Positions 57,470 to 64,000 of a stretch of DNA of 64,000 nt are shown here, one piece after another (the first letter of the stretch is position 1; every line of letters begins with the position of its first letter). Source of the DNA: UBA5070 sp035352895 (GTDB taxonomy: Bacteria; Fibrobacterota; Fibrobacteria; UBA5070); assembly GCA_035352895.1 (NCBI GenBank), contig DAOPYN010000001.1, positions 132,658 through 196,657 of the forward strand. The letters are read 5' to 3'. The notes below the pieces were generated by a model. It did not search any database and was not told where the DNA came from. It worked only from the letters and a program-made list of their open reading frames with translations. The position numbers and the translations under genes are program-made.

Positions 57470-58533
57470 TCCTGCTCCTGTCCTTGCTGTCGGGGGCTGT
57501 TCCGTCCGATTCCTCCGTCCTCGCCGCCGCCGATTCCCTGCTCCGAGGCCAGGACACCCTTTCGGCCGTGGAACGGCTCCAGTCCCACATGGACACCGTG
57601 CGGTCGTCGAGGGTGGTGACCGACCTGCTGGACCGCCTGGTCCTCCCCGACGATCCCGAGCCGGTTGTTCCGGCGGGAGAAAATCGGGGAAACGTGGAGG
57701 CTCGGGCGGCGCGAGCGTTGCCGCGACGGTCCCGATGGATCTTGTCCGCCCAGATCGGGCGCGACGAAGGGGACGAACTGCCTTTCTGGACAAGTCTGCG
57801 CGGGGTTCGTCGATCGTGGCGCAACTGGAGGGGCTGGTCGGGAGTCGGCGAATGGGGGGTGTCGCAATTGCACGCGGAAGCCCCGTCCGGACGTCTTTCA
57901 CAAGGGGAAGCGATCGCTCGCGGCGAAATCGCGCGGGGACGTTGGCAGGCTTCCGGGAACCTCTGGCTGGGAATGGACCAGGATCTGCGCTTGGAAGGGG
58001 GCGTGGGTGGCGCTGTCCTCAGAGTCGATTCGTTGGTCTTCGGCGAGGTCTCCGTTGGACCGCAGTGGAGATGGTCCGCACGCCACGCCAGTTGGATCGG
58101 GGCCACGATGCGCTTCGAGGAAAATCATGGTACGAACCTGCTCGGCGGGGTGCGCTGGCGACGCGACCCCAAGGTCCGTGTCGAGGGGGACGGGATTCTT
58201 TTCGAGACCGCCGAATCACGACTCCAGGCCTTCGCCGCGTTTTCCTGGTTGCGCACCCTGGGCAGGTGGCGCTTGGGGCCGTCGCTGGAATTGGATTGGA
58301 GGTCTTCCACCAACGCCGATCTCTGGCAAGACAGCCTGGGGGTGGTGCGGGAGACGAGCAGGGAATTCACCTGGAGCGCCGGTGCGCATCTGGGGGTATC
58401 GGGGGCGCCGAAATGGTCCTTGCGCCTTTGCCCTTCGTGGGTCTTTTCCAACGCGCATTCCCTGTTGGGCGACGAAGACCGAATCGTCGCCGATGGCCTG
58501 CGGGTTTCGATGGATGGTGTTTTGGTATTCTGA
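57466..58533 (+). CDS. Predicted outer-membrane barrel-like protein, unknown
   Basis: A 355-residue protein with a short hydrophobic N-terminus (MILLLSLLSGAVPSDS) that may be a signal peptide, then alternating hydrophobic strands rich in W, R and G (SARHASWIGATMRFEEN, LGVSGAPKWSLRLCPSWVF). The pattern fits a small outer-membrane barrel with no clear family. It starts at GTG overlapping the upstream stop (GTGA), so the two are coupled and may be partners. It ends 17 bases before the release-factor gene. Confidence 0.65.
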   Translation: MILLLSLLSGAVPSDSSVLAAADSLLRGQDTLSAVERLQSHMDTVRSSRVVTDLLDRLVLPDDPEPVVPAGENRGNVEARAARALPRRSRWILSAQIGRDEGDELPFWTSLRGVRRSWRNWRGWSGVGEWGVSQLHAEAPSGRLSQGEAIARGEIARGRWQASGNLWLGMDQDLRLEGGVGGAVLRVDSLVFGEVSVGPQWRWSARHASWIGATMRFEENHGTNLLGGVRWRRDPKVRVEGDGILFETAESRLQAFAAFSWLRTLGRWRLGPSLELDWRSSTNADLWQDSLGVVRETSREFTWSAGAHLGVSGAPKWSLRLCPSWVFSNAHSLLGDEDRIVADGLRVSMDGVLVF

Positions 58534-58550
58534 ACGTCTCCAGGGAGGCC

Positions 58551-58913
58551 ATGAGGATGGAAACCATCGAAATCCCCGAATCCGACGACGATCTCCTGGA
58601 CGAGTGCGACGTCCAGGTCTTTCGTTCGTCCGGTCCCGGAGGCCAGCACGCGAACAAGACGGAATCCGCGGTGCGGATCCTCCACTTGCCTTCGGGCGTC
58701 GTGGTCCAATGCCAGGAAGAACGCTCCCAACACCTCAACAAGCTCCGCTGTCTTTCCAAGCTGCGCGAGCGATTGGCCCAGAGGAACCACCGCGATCCTC
58801 CACGGGTTCCCACCAAGCCCACCGGAGGCTCTCGTCGACGGGGGCGGATCGCGAAAACCCGCCATTCCGCACGCAAATCGGAACGTTCCAGCCGCCATTG
58901 GGACCTGGATTGA
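58551..58913 (+). CDS. ArfB/RF-1-domain ribosome-rescue factor (short form)
   Basis: A 120-residue RF-1-domain protein, far shorter than RF1/RF2 (about 360). It has the peptidyl-tRNA hydrolysis GGQ motif at 30-32 (SSGPGGQHANKTESAVR), the following QEERSQHLNKLRCLSKLRERL helix, and a C-terminal Arg/Lys-rich tail (about 85-115) typical of ArfB/ICT1-like factors that enter the empty A-site of stalled ribosomes. No decoding domain is present. AGGGAGG lies 6 bases before ATG 58551. A dedicated release-factor-like (PrfH-type) role is an alternative. Confidence 0.85.
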   Translation: MRMETIEIPESDDDLLDECDVQVFRSSGPGGQHANKTESAVRILHLPSGVVVQCQEERSQHLNKLRCLSKLRERLAQRNHRDPPRVPTKPTGGSRRRGRIAKTRHSARKSERSSRHWDLD

Positions 58914-58955
58914 TTTCCCTGGATCGGGGACTCTCGCATCGTTGGCGAGTGGGAC

Positions 58956-58990
58956 TATATTCTCGGGCTCATTCTGACACGAAATCGTGT
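58956..58990 (+). promoter_or_regulatory. Putative -10 and downstream palindrome before the DksA-like gene
   Basis: TATATT (58956-58961) is a good -10-like hexamer; ACACGA-AA-TCGTGT (58977-58990) is a perfect 6-bp palindrome 16 bases downstream, near the expected transcript start, and could be an operator or a leader hairpin. The -35 is not convincing. Confidence 0.45.
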
Positions 58991-59006
58991 ACTCCGGAGC
59001 ACCCCA

Positions 59007-59438
59007 ATGGGCCTGACGAAAAAGGATCTCAAGTTCTTCGAAGACTTCATCAACGAGAAGAAGGACAAGCTTCTTCAAGAGTTGGGGAATCTGGAGAACT
59101 CCACCGTGGGCAAGAATCCCCTGGAGCAATCCGGCGATCTTTCCGCCTACGCGTACCACCTGGCCGACCAGGCCGCCGACGCGATGGATCGCGAGCATGC
59201 CTTCGCCATGGCCTCGCGCGAGAGTCGGTACCTGCTCTACTTGAATGAAGCCCTGGACCGGATCAAGGGGGGGACCTTCGGCGTGTGCAAGAAGTGCCAC
59301 AAGTCGCCTCACCCCAAGAATACCGACGCTCCGTGGATCACCCGCCAGCGTCTGGAGGCCGTCCCCACGGCCACCTTGTGCATTTGGCACAAGGCGGAAG
59401 CCGACTCCACCAAACAGCTGCAGAAGGAAAAGGAGTAA
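59007..59438 (+). CDS. DksA/TraR-like protein with an altered zinc finger
   Basis: A 143-residue protein of the DksA/TraR type. Long helical hairpin (about 5-75) contains the DQAADAMDRE stretch like the functional acidic tip of DksA; a C-terminal finger follows with C94, C97 (GVCKKC) and C125, then H128 in place of the fourth cysteine (LCIWH), and an enlarged spacing of 27 residues between the pairs instead of about 17. The family alters RNA polymerase responses to ppGpp. Whether this version binds zinc is open. It lies 93 bases after the release-factor gene. Confidence 0.85.
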   Translation: MGLTKKDLKFFEDFINEKKDKLLQELGNLENSTVGKNPLEQSGDLSAYAYHLADQAADAMDREHAFAMASRESRYLLYLNEALDRIKGGTFGVCKKCHKSPHPKNTDAPWITRQRLEAVPTATLCIWHKAEADSTKQLQKEKE

Positions 59439-59444
59439 CCTCCC

Positions 59445-60500
59445 TTACCGGGGTTCGCGCCCCGGCTGCCACTGGATGGTGAGCTTGTAGCCATCCGGGG
59501 TGGAAACCAGGTTCCACGACTCGCCGCTGGCCGGATCCTTCCAGACCATCAATGGGAATTCCGGTGGCATGTGCTTGAGGGCGATCAGATCCTGGATGGT
59601 CTCCTCGGTGAAGACGCCTTCCACCCGTTCGTAGGACCATTCCGTGCTTCCCAGCATGCTGGGTACCGCGAAGTTGGCCAGACCGTAGAAGCGTCGGAAG
59701 CTGTCGCGCAACGCGTTGCGAAGGCTGTTCACCAGAGGGTCGGGCGCCGATAGGATCCGGCTCGCGTCGCTTTGGGCGTTCGGGTCCGGAACCACAAGCT
59801 CCAGGCGCGTCCCCTTCTTGGTGGAAATGGTCAGCGAGCCTTTGCCGGATTTGGTGGCGAAGTTGCGCACATTCCCTTGGTTTCCGGTTTCCTTCAGCGT
59901 TCCCAGGAGGGATTGGAGGCTTTTGCCTCCCCAAGTGGGGCGGATCCGGCTCTGCGCACCCTGGGTGGCCACGCGGCCGATGTCGCGTTGGCCCGAAAGC
60001 CCCATGTCCATCTGGGCCTGGGCCCATTCCTTGGAGGTGAAACGGATCTGGGGGCCTTCCAGCGTATTCTGGAGTTGTCCCACCATTTCGCCACGGGGCG
60101 TGGTGAAGTTGATCAGGTTGTTGGCCGCCTGCAGGACGGTGAACGGGGAGGTGAGGCTGGTTCCCTGCTTGCGGAGTTCGAACTTGGGCGATTTTCCGTC
60201 CAGCACGGCCCAGAGCTCTTCCTTCTCCCACAGGTCGTTGCCGGGGCGGACCCAGCGTTCTTCCATTGACTTCTCGTTCTGGAACAACACATGCACCTCG
60301 AAGGTCTGCCCGCCAAAGCCTTGCTTGCGGGTGACCTTCCAGACTTGCTCGCGGGTGCCGAATGAGCCTTCGCCGGTTCGGTCCGGGCGCCCCCAGGCGG
60401 AGACGTAATCGGCCGGAGCCTTGCCCATTCCCGGCACGACTTTCTGGGCCTGGGCACTCAACGCGAGGCAGAGGGCGAGAGCGAACGTTCTCTTCAGCAT
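59445..60500 (-). CDS. Secreted protein of unknown function
   Basis: A 351-residue exported protein with signal peptide (MLKRTFALALCLALSAQAQ). The mature chain is mixed alpha/beta; distinctive stretches are YVSAWGRPDRTGEGSFG, FEVHVLFQNEKSMEERW, INFTTPRGEMVGQLQ and YGLANFAVPSMLGSTEWSYERV. I do not recognise the domain. AGGGAG precedes ATG 60500, which overlaps the aspartoacylase 3' end by 7 bases, so the two are co-transcribed. It may be an outer-membrane or periplasmic protein specific to this lineage. Confidence 0.7.
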   Translation of the reverse strand: MLKRTFALALCLALSAQAQKVVPGMGKAPADYVSAWGRPDRTGEGSFGTREQVWKVTRKQGFGGQTFEVHVLFQNEKSMEERWVRPGNDLWEKEELWAVLDGKSPKFELRKQGTSLTSPFTVLQAANNLINFTTPRGEMVGQLQNTLEGPQIRFTSKEWAQAQMDMGLSGQRDIGRVATQGAQSRIRPTWGGKSLQSLLGTLKETGNQGNVRNFATKSGKGSLTISTKKGTRLELVVPDPNAQSDASRILSAPDPLVNSLRNALRDSFRRFYGLANFAVPSMLGSTEWSYERVEGVFTEETIQDLIALKHMPPEFPLMVWKDPASGESWNLVSTPDGYKLTIQWQPGREPR

Positions 60501-61435
60501 GGAACTCCCTGGATGCCGTCCCATCGGAGACGGCGGGTGGCGTGGAAGGAAATGCCGGATTCCACATAGGCGGCTTCGCCCAGGAAGACCGGATGGACGG
60601 TGGCTCCGCGGTGGAACAGTGTGGTGCCTTCCAGCGGATCGAAGTACAACGGATCCCCGTCGGCCAGGGGCTGGTAGTCCCGGCCCTGCACGTTCGAGTG
60701 GATCAAGCAGCGGCTTCGGCCGTCTTTCCCCACCGGATAGCGTTCGATGGACACCGTCTGGAAGAATTCGAAGCGCGCCTCGGATAGAGCGGCGGTGGGA
60801 TCGAAATCATCGGGAAGGGATCCCAGCGTGGCCAGAAGGTTGCGCACGGTGGTGTCTGCGGCTTCCCAAGCCCAATGGCTTTGGGTGCCGTGGGCCACTG
60901 GCCCGATTTCCAGGGTGATCTCGTCCTTGCCCAAGGATGGCAGGAAGATGTTGGACTGCGAGGTTTCCTGCGCGTGGAGGATCCGCACGCGTGGATCCAG
61001 CTGGCTGGCCTTCCAGGCCAGGAGCAAGGGCCAAGGCGAAAACGAAGGCAGGATGCAGGTGAGTCCCATGTTCGCGGTGGTGTTGTGGAGATCGACCACC
61101 AGGTCGGGGGCGATGCCCTCCGGTCGGATCAGGCCGGCGAGCTCCCGTGCACGGCGACGCTCCCGCTGTGGATGATCCGCGGTCGCCTGGGCGAGTTCGG
61201 GTCCGAAGCATCGGTTGAGGTCGCGATCCAGGTAGCGGAGATTCCGCTCGATGGCCTCCGGATTGGCCAGGATGCCGCGTACCTGCAGTCCCGGAGCCGG
61301 AAAATCTTCCGGCTTCTCCAGCAAGTGGCGAACGGCCCACACGCCGCCCTTCTCGTTGCCGTGGGTGCCTCCCACGATCACGATGTCGCGTGGCTTTCCT
61401 TTCCGTGTTTCCTTGCCCGCCCCCAGCGAGTCCAT
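60494..61435 (-). CDS. Aspartoacylase-family zinc hydrolase
   Basis: A 313-residue protein of the aspartoacylase/succinylglutamate desuccinylase group. Zinc motif GGTHGNE with the second histidine in DLHNTTANMG, substrate arginine region DLNRCFG, and EIGPVAHGTQ near the end match ASPA-type enzymes that cleave N-acetylaspartate. GAGGGGAGG precedes ATG 61435. It is downstream of two CRP-type sites (83 and 112 bases away), which may control it. The physiological N-acyl amino acid is unknown. Confidence 0.87.
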   Translation of the reverse strand: MDSLGAGKETRKGKPRDIVIVGGTHGNEKGGVWAVRHLLEKPEDFPAPGLQVRGILANPEAIERNLRYLDRDLNRCFGPELAQATADHPQRERRRARELAGLIRPEGIAPDLVVDLHNTTANMGLTCILPSFSPWPLLLAWKASQLDPRVRILHAQETSQSNIFLPSLGKDEITLEIGPVAHGTQSHWAWEAADTTVRNLLATLGSLPDDFDPTAALSEARFEFFQTVSIERYPVGKDGRSRCLIHSNVQGRDYQPLADGDPLYFDPLEGTTLFHRGATVHPVFLGEAAYVESGISFHATRRLRWDGIQGVPC

Positions 61436-61517
61436 GCAACCTCCCCTCGGCACTCGTGAAGATAGCCAATCGGGGCGTCCGCCAGGGGCATGGAGGGGTG
61501 GCCGCACCCACGGACAG

Positions 61518-61533
61518 TGTGACGGCCATCACA
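61518..61533. promoter_or_regulatory. CRP/FNR-type operator 1
   Basis: TGTGACGGCCATCACA is a perfect TGTGA-N6-TCACA site. It lies between the divergent aspartoacylase gene and the plus-strand gene at 61694, 83 bases from the former start. Confidence 0.75.
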
Positions 61534-61546
61534 CCCGGTGGGGGAG

Positions 61547-61562
61547 TGTGATCCAGATCACA
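61547..61562. promoter_or_regulatory. CRP/FNR-type operator 2
   Basis: TGTGATCCAGATCACA is a second perfect TGTGA-N6-TCACA site, centre 29 bases from the first, so the two are on nearly the same face (about 2.8 turns). Confidence 0.75.
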
Positions 61563-61693
61563 GATTTCCGCGGCGCGTTTGGGCATCTTCCATCTCAGAA
61601 ACGTCGCTGGAGTCCGTTCGAGGGATCCAGCGAACCCCTGGAACCATCCTCCAACGACGGCGTTCGCGCCGGACGTCCGTGAAGGGTCATGCC

Positions 61694-61963
61694 ATGAACT
61701 TGCGATCGATGCCCAAGATCTCCGCGCCTCCCGCGATGCCTGCGGCTCCGGCTTCCCCGGCGATCCCCACCCACCTGGGCCAGGACGTTGGCGCCGGTGC
61801 CGCGCAGGGAAGCCTGGGGGTTGGTGCTCCCCGGCATTTCGACCCCAACAATCCCTCCGTGCGCCTGGATGGCACCGTCCACAATCCCACCGGCGTGGGT
61901 GGCGACCTCCACGTGTCTCGGGAGGTTTCGGTCAACGATCTGAAACAGCGATGCCGTCCGTAG
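61694..61963 (+). CDS. Small Pro/Ala-rich protein, unknown
   Basis: An 89-residue protein (MNLRSMPKISAPPAMP...) that is Pro/Ala-rich for the first 30 residues, then HFDPNNPSVRLDGTVHNPTGVGG, with no recognised domain and no signal peptide. Its stop codon lies in the left edge of a palindromic element. The next gene may begin 12 bases earlier than this stop, so overlap is possible. Whether this is a complete gene or a fragment of the downstream frame broken by the repeat is unclear. Confidence 0.45.
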   Translation: MNLRSMPKISAPPAMPAAPASPAIPTHLGQDVGAGAAQGSLGVGAPRHFDPNNPSVRLDGTVHNPTGVGGDLHVSREVSVNDLKQRCRP

Positions 61964-61990
61964 TAGGGGCGATTCATGAATCGCCCCTAC
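61963..61990. repeat. Perfect 28-bp palindrome (REP-like element)
   Basis: GTAGGGGCGATTCA followed directly by its exact reverse complement, with outer CCGTCC/GGACGG arms. It falls across the start of the repeat-rich gene. Confidence 0.8.
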
Positions 61991-62016
61991 GGACGGAATC
62001 GCCCCTACGGACGGAA
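61981..62016. repeat. Two tandem 18-bp copies
   Basis: The unit TCGCCCCTACGGACGGAA occurs twice head to tail, the first copy overlapping the right arm of the palindrome. It probably arose with the REP-like element. Confidence 0.8.
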
Positions 62017-62037
62017 TCGGGTTTGTCTGGATTTTCG

Positions 62038-62853
62038 ATGCCGTCGTTGGGGAATCCGTTTTCAGGACTGGACATGCCGTCCATGCCCAGCCTGGGAAAC
62101 CCTTTCTCCGGATTGTCCGCGCCGAGCCTGCCATCCATGCCCCACATGCCGTCCTTGGGCAATCCCTTTTCTGGATTGTCCATGCCGTCGCTTCCGGATT
62201 TTTCGCTTCCCGATCTCCCCTCGGTGGGGACGCCAGGCATGCCGGGCTTCCGCTTTCTGGATCTGCCGGAGATTTCCTTGCCGGATTTCGACATGGGCGA
62301 ATGGGATCTTCCCGACCCGGATCTGTTTCCCGACTGGGACGGGGAATCGGACGAAAAGCAGGAAGAGCCCCACAAGAACCTGCGGAAGAAGGGTCGCATC
62401 GTGGTGGGAATCCACCTGGAGACGGAATCCGGCATCGGGATCCCCCGGGTGGCCTTCCGGGTGACCGGCGTGGATGGATTCGTGGCGGAAGGCGCCTTGG
62501 ATCGCGAGGGCAAGGCCGAAGTCGAGATTCCCCGCGGGCCCTACCGCGTCGAATACCTGGACGAGGAGGCCATCCAGGCCAGGATCCTGGCCGCGGAGCT
62601 GGCCGACGCCATCCGTCGTGTGGATTTCCTGGCCATCCCCGAACTTCTGGACGAGGCGGCCGAATGCATCGGGCCGGTCGGCCAGGCCTACAGCGCCTAC
62701 TTCGCGGGCAACCCCGACGCGAAGTTGAAGAACGACCTGGAAGACCTCTACACGAAGAAAGAGCGCCGCGAGGAGTTCGATCTCGCATGGAGCCATCTGG
62801 GGCTGGGTGGCGGTCGCTTCGAGGTGGTCGGTGCCGAGGAGGACGAGCCGTGA
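62038..62853 (+). CDS. Repeat-rich protein with alpha/beta domain, candidate effector-module component
   Basis: A 271-residue protein (or 300 if ATG 61951 is used, in which case the REP-like element encodes residues 4-20 as VVGAIHESPL...). The N-terminus holds three copies of a MPSLGNPFSGL unit in about 45 residues, then Pro/Asp/Leu-rich linkers, then a domain (about 135-271) with RIVVGIHLETESGIGIPRVAF, YRVEYLDEEAIQARIL and EELLDEAAECIG-like LLDEAAECIGPVG. I do not recognise it. It overlaps the next gene by 4 bases (GTGA), so the two are coupled. Confidence 0.6.
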   Translation: MPSLGNPFSGLDMPSMPSLGNPFSGLSAPSLPSMPHMPSLGNPFSGLSMPSLPDFSLPDLPSVGTPGMPGFRFLDLPEISLPDFDMGEWDLPDPDLFPDWDGESDEKQEEPHKNLRKKGRIVVGIHLETESGIGIPRVAFRVTGVDGFVAEGALDREGKAEVEIPRGPYRVEYLDEEAIQARILAAELADAIRRVDFLAIPELLDEAAECIGPVGQAYSAYFAGNPDAKLKNDLEDLYTKKERREEFDLAWSHLGLGGGRFEVVGAEEDEP

Positions 62854-63962
62854 CCCTGCGGATCGTGCCCAGTGCGCGCCAACCCTTCGTCGGTGGAAGC
62901 CGCGTGGTGTTCTCGGTGGAAGGCGACAATTCCTGCTTGGATCGCGTTCGATCGGAAAGCATCCCGATGGAACGCCGCAAGTGCCACTGGAAAGCCATCC
63001 GGCTTTCCGGCCCTCTGAGGGCTCCAACCGGGTTCGAAGTCCCGTCGTGCTTCGAGCCCACCGTGACGGTGGAATTTCCGGTGGAACCGGGAGAATGGTT
63101 GCTGACGGCCACCAATTCGCGGAACGAATCCTTTGGCTTGCGCTACAGCGTCGGAGGGTTTCCGGCTCCGGTCCATCCCCGCAAGCCGGTCCCCTTCCGC
63201 GACCTGGATCCGGAGGTGGTGCTGGCGCGCATGCGCAAGGCGGTGGGGTACCTGGAGCGTATCGAATCGAACTTTTCCGGTGCTCCCCATGCGGCAGACC
63301 ACACGGCGGTGGAGAAAACGGCCCCTGCGCAGGAATACGACATCTCCAGGGCTTCCCTGGAAGCCTCCATCCAGGGGTTCGATTCCCTTCTGGCCGCATC
63401 GCGAGGGCAGCGCCGCTACGCGCTGCGGGTGCGACACTTTCCAGGAGCTGCCAGGGAGATGGAGGCGGACAAGGGGCGTTCCCTGCACGCCTTCGCGTCC
63501 TTGCAGAACGGAATCTGGACGATCACCGATTGGACCTCGCTCGGGAACCAGGGCACCAAGGCGCTGTATGCGCGCGCACCGCGATCCGGCGAGGAAATCC
63601 ACGGAACGGAGACGCGTGCGGACATCCTTGCCGATCTGGAAGCGGCGGTGGCGGCGTGGCGTGCACGTTGGCCCTACGGCGATGGATGGGTGCGCATCGA
63701 GGGGCAGGTCGGGGAGCTGGAGTTCTCCGGAGGATTCCATGCCGAGACCCCGGGGAAGGATGCCGCGAAATGGGCGAGCTTCCTGGATGGCGTGAGCATG
63801 ATCACCCTGGCGGCGGGATTCGTCGTTCCTCCTTTTTTCGTGGTGAGCATGATCGCCGGAGCCACAGCGGCATCGATCCGTGTGGACGAGAGCCTGAAGC
63901 GGGGCGAAGGCATCGAGGACAACCTGCTGGACGTGCTGTTCCTTGTCGTATCCCCTCGGTGA
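62850..63962 (+). CDS. Unknown protein with C-terminal hydrophobic segment, coupled to the repeat-rich gene
   Basis: A 370-residue protein. N-terminal beta-rich part (LRIVPSARQPFVGGSRVVFSV, FEPTVTVEFPVEPG), a central helical part, then a hydrophobic double segment (about 310-340: MITLAAGFVVPPFFVVSMIAGATAAS) and a short acidic tail with VDESLKRGEGIEDNLLDVLF. Such hydrophobic regions before a C-terminal domain are seen in polymorphic toxins, but here a stop follows at once, so any toxin part would be on a separate gene beyond the window. It starts at GTG overlapping the previous stop. Function is not assigned. Confidence 0.6.
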   Translation: MTLRIVPSARQPFVGGSRVVFSVEGDNSCLDRVRSESIPMERRKCHWKAIRLSGPLRAPTGFEVPSCFEPTVTVEFPVEPGEWLLTATNSRNESFGLRYSVGGFPAPVHPRKPVPFRDLDPEVVLARMRKAVGYLERIESNFSGAPHAADHTAVEKTAPAQEYDISRASLEASIQGFDSLLAASRGQRRYALRVRHFPGAAREMEADKGRSLHAFASLQNGIWTITDWTSLGNQGTKALYARAPRSGEEIHGTETRADILADLEAAVAAWRARWPYGDGWVRIEGQVGELEFSGGFHAETPGKDAAKWASFLDGVSMITLAAGFVVPPFFVVSMIAGATAASIRVDESLKRGEGIEDNLLDVLFLVVSPR

Positions 63963-64000
63963 ACCCCTCTCTGGGAACTTTCCTGCATGAATCAGGCTTC

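Noticed and set aside
1..64000. CRISPR arrays, tRNA, rRNA, insertion sequences
   Set aside because: No regularly spaced direct repeats, cloverleaf-like sequences, rRNA-like blocks or transposase motifs were seen.

Overview
The window (GC-rich, roughly 65% by eye) is a densely coded bacterial chromosome segment from a Gram-negative, diderm organism. Lipoproteins, predicted outer-membrane barrels, a type VI secretion system (T6SS), RlpA, DsbD and secreted glycoside hydrolases all point that way. The mix of a Bacteroidetes-type succinate dehydrogenase/fumarate reductase, methylmalonyl-CoA decarboxylase, and a secreted GH43 enzyme ending in a Por-type-like C-terminal domain suggests a Fibrobacterota-like or neighbouring FCB-group polysaccharide degrader. 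That placement is inference; there is no rRNA gene here to settle it. I saw no rRNA, tRNA, CRISPR array, transposase or prophage.

Layout. 1-4047: end of a fumarate reductase/succinate dehydrogenase operon (flavoprotein, iron-sulfur subunit), a strong terminator, a perfect 26-bp inverted repeat, panC, and convergent scpB. 4180-26479: a T6SS locus built as two divergent arms. The minus arm reads tssK-L-M-A-B-C-hcp-E-F-G. The plus arm carries an accessory set (a PEGA/barrel/formylglycine-enzyme-like fusion, a solute-binding-protein/coiled-coil fusion, an opposed NlpC/P60 lipoprotein, two small secreted proteins), then tssH (clpV) and vgrG. TssM has no recognisable Walker A motif and no TssJ-like lipoprotein is present. 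26580-32007: a small secreted protein, YceD without rpmF, a glycosyltransferase coupled to a metallophosphoesterase, an HDOD protein, and a nitroreductase. 32037-49013: a 17-kb run on the minus strand with frequent 4-bp start/stop overlaps, covering two glycosyltransferases, an HD-GYP relative with substituted metal ligands, thiE, an SppA-type protease fused to a barrel-like domain, a large TPR lipoprotein, rlpA, recG (apparently starting at CTG), a GH-A clan hydrolase, a half-size DMT-type membrane protein, pirin and GH43. 49076-56375: dsbD, a bioC/bioH-like pair, and a three-gene signalling cassette (TPR lipoprotein, membrane kinase with PEGA tail, FHA/GAF/sigma-54 activator). 56516-61435: small secreted proteins, a barrel-like protein, an ArfB-like release factor, a DksA-like protein with an altered zinc finger, and an aspartoacylase. 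61436-63962: two perfect CRP-type operators, a palindromic REP-like element, and three unrecognised genes that may be an effector-type module continuing past the window.

How the genes fit together. The T6SS arms share one 104-bp divergent control region, so structural genes and the periplasmic accessory set are probably expressed together. The NlpC/P60 lipoprotein could open peptidoglycan for the apparatus. Many gene pairs share ATGA or GTGA overlaps, so translational coupling is the main way neighbours are tied together here. Gene starts were chosen by Shine-Dalgarno sequence, overlap with the upstream gene, and family length. All functional names come from motif recognition by eye; no database search was run.
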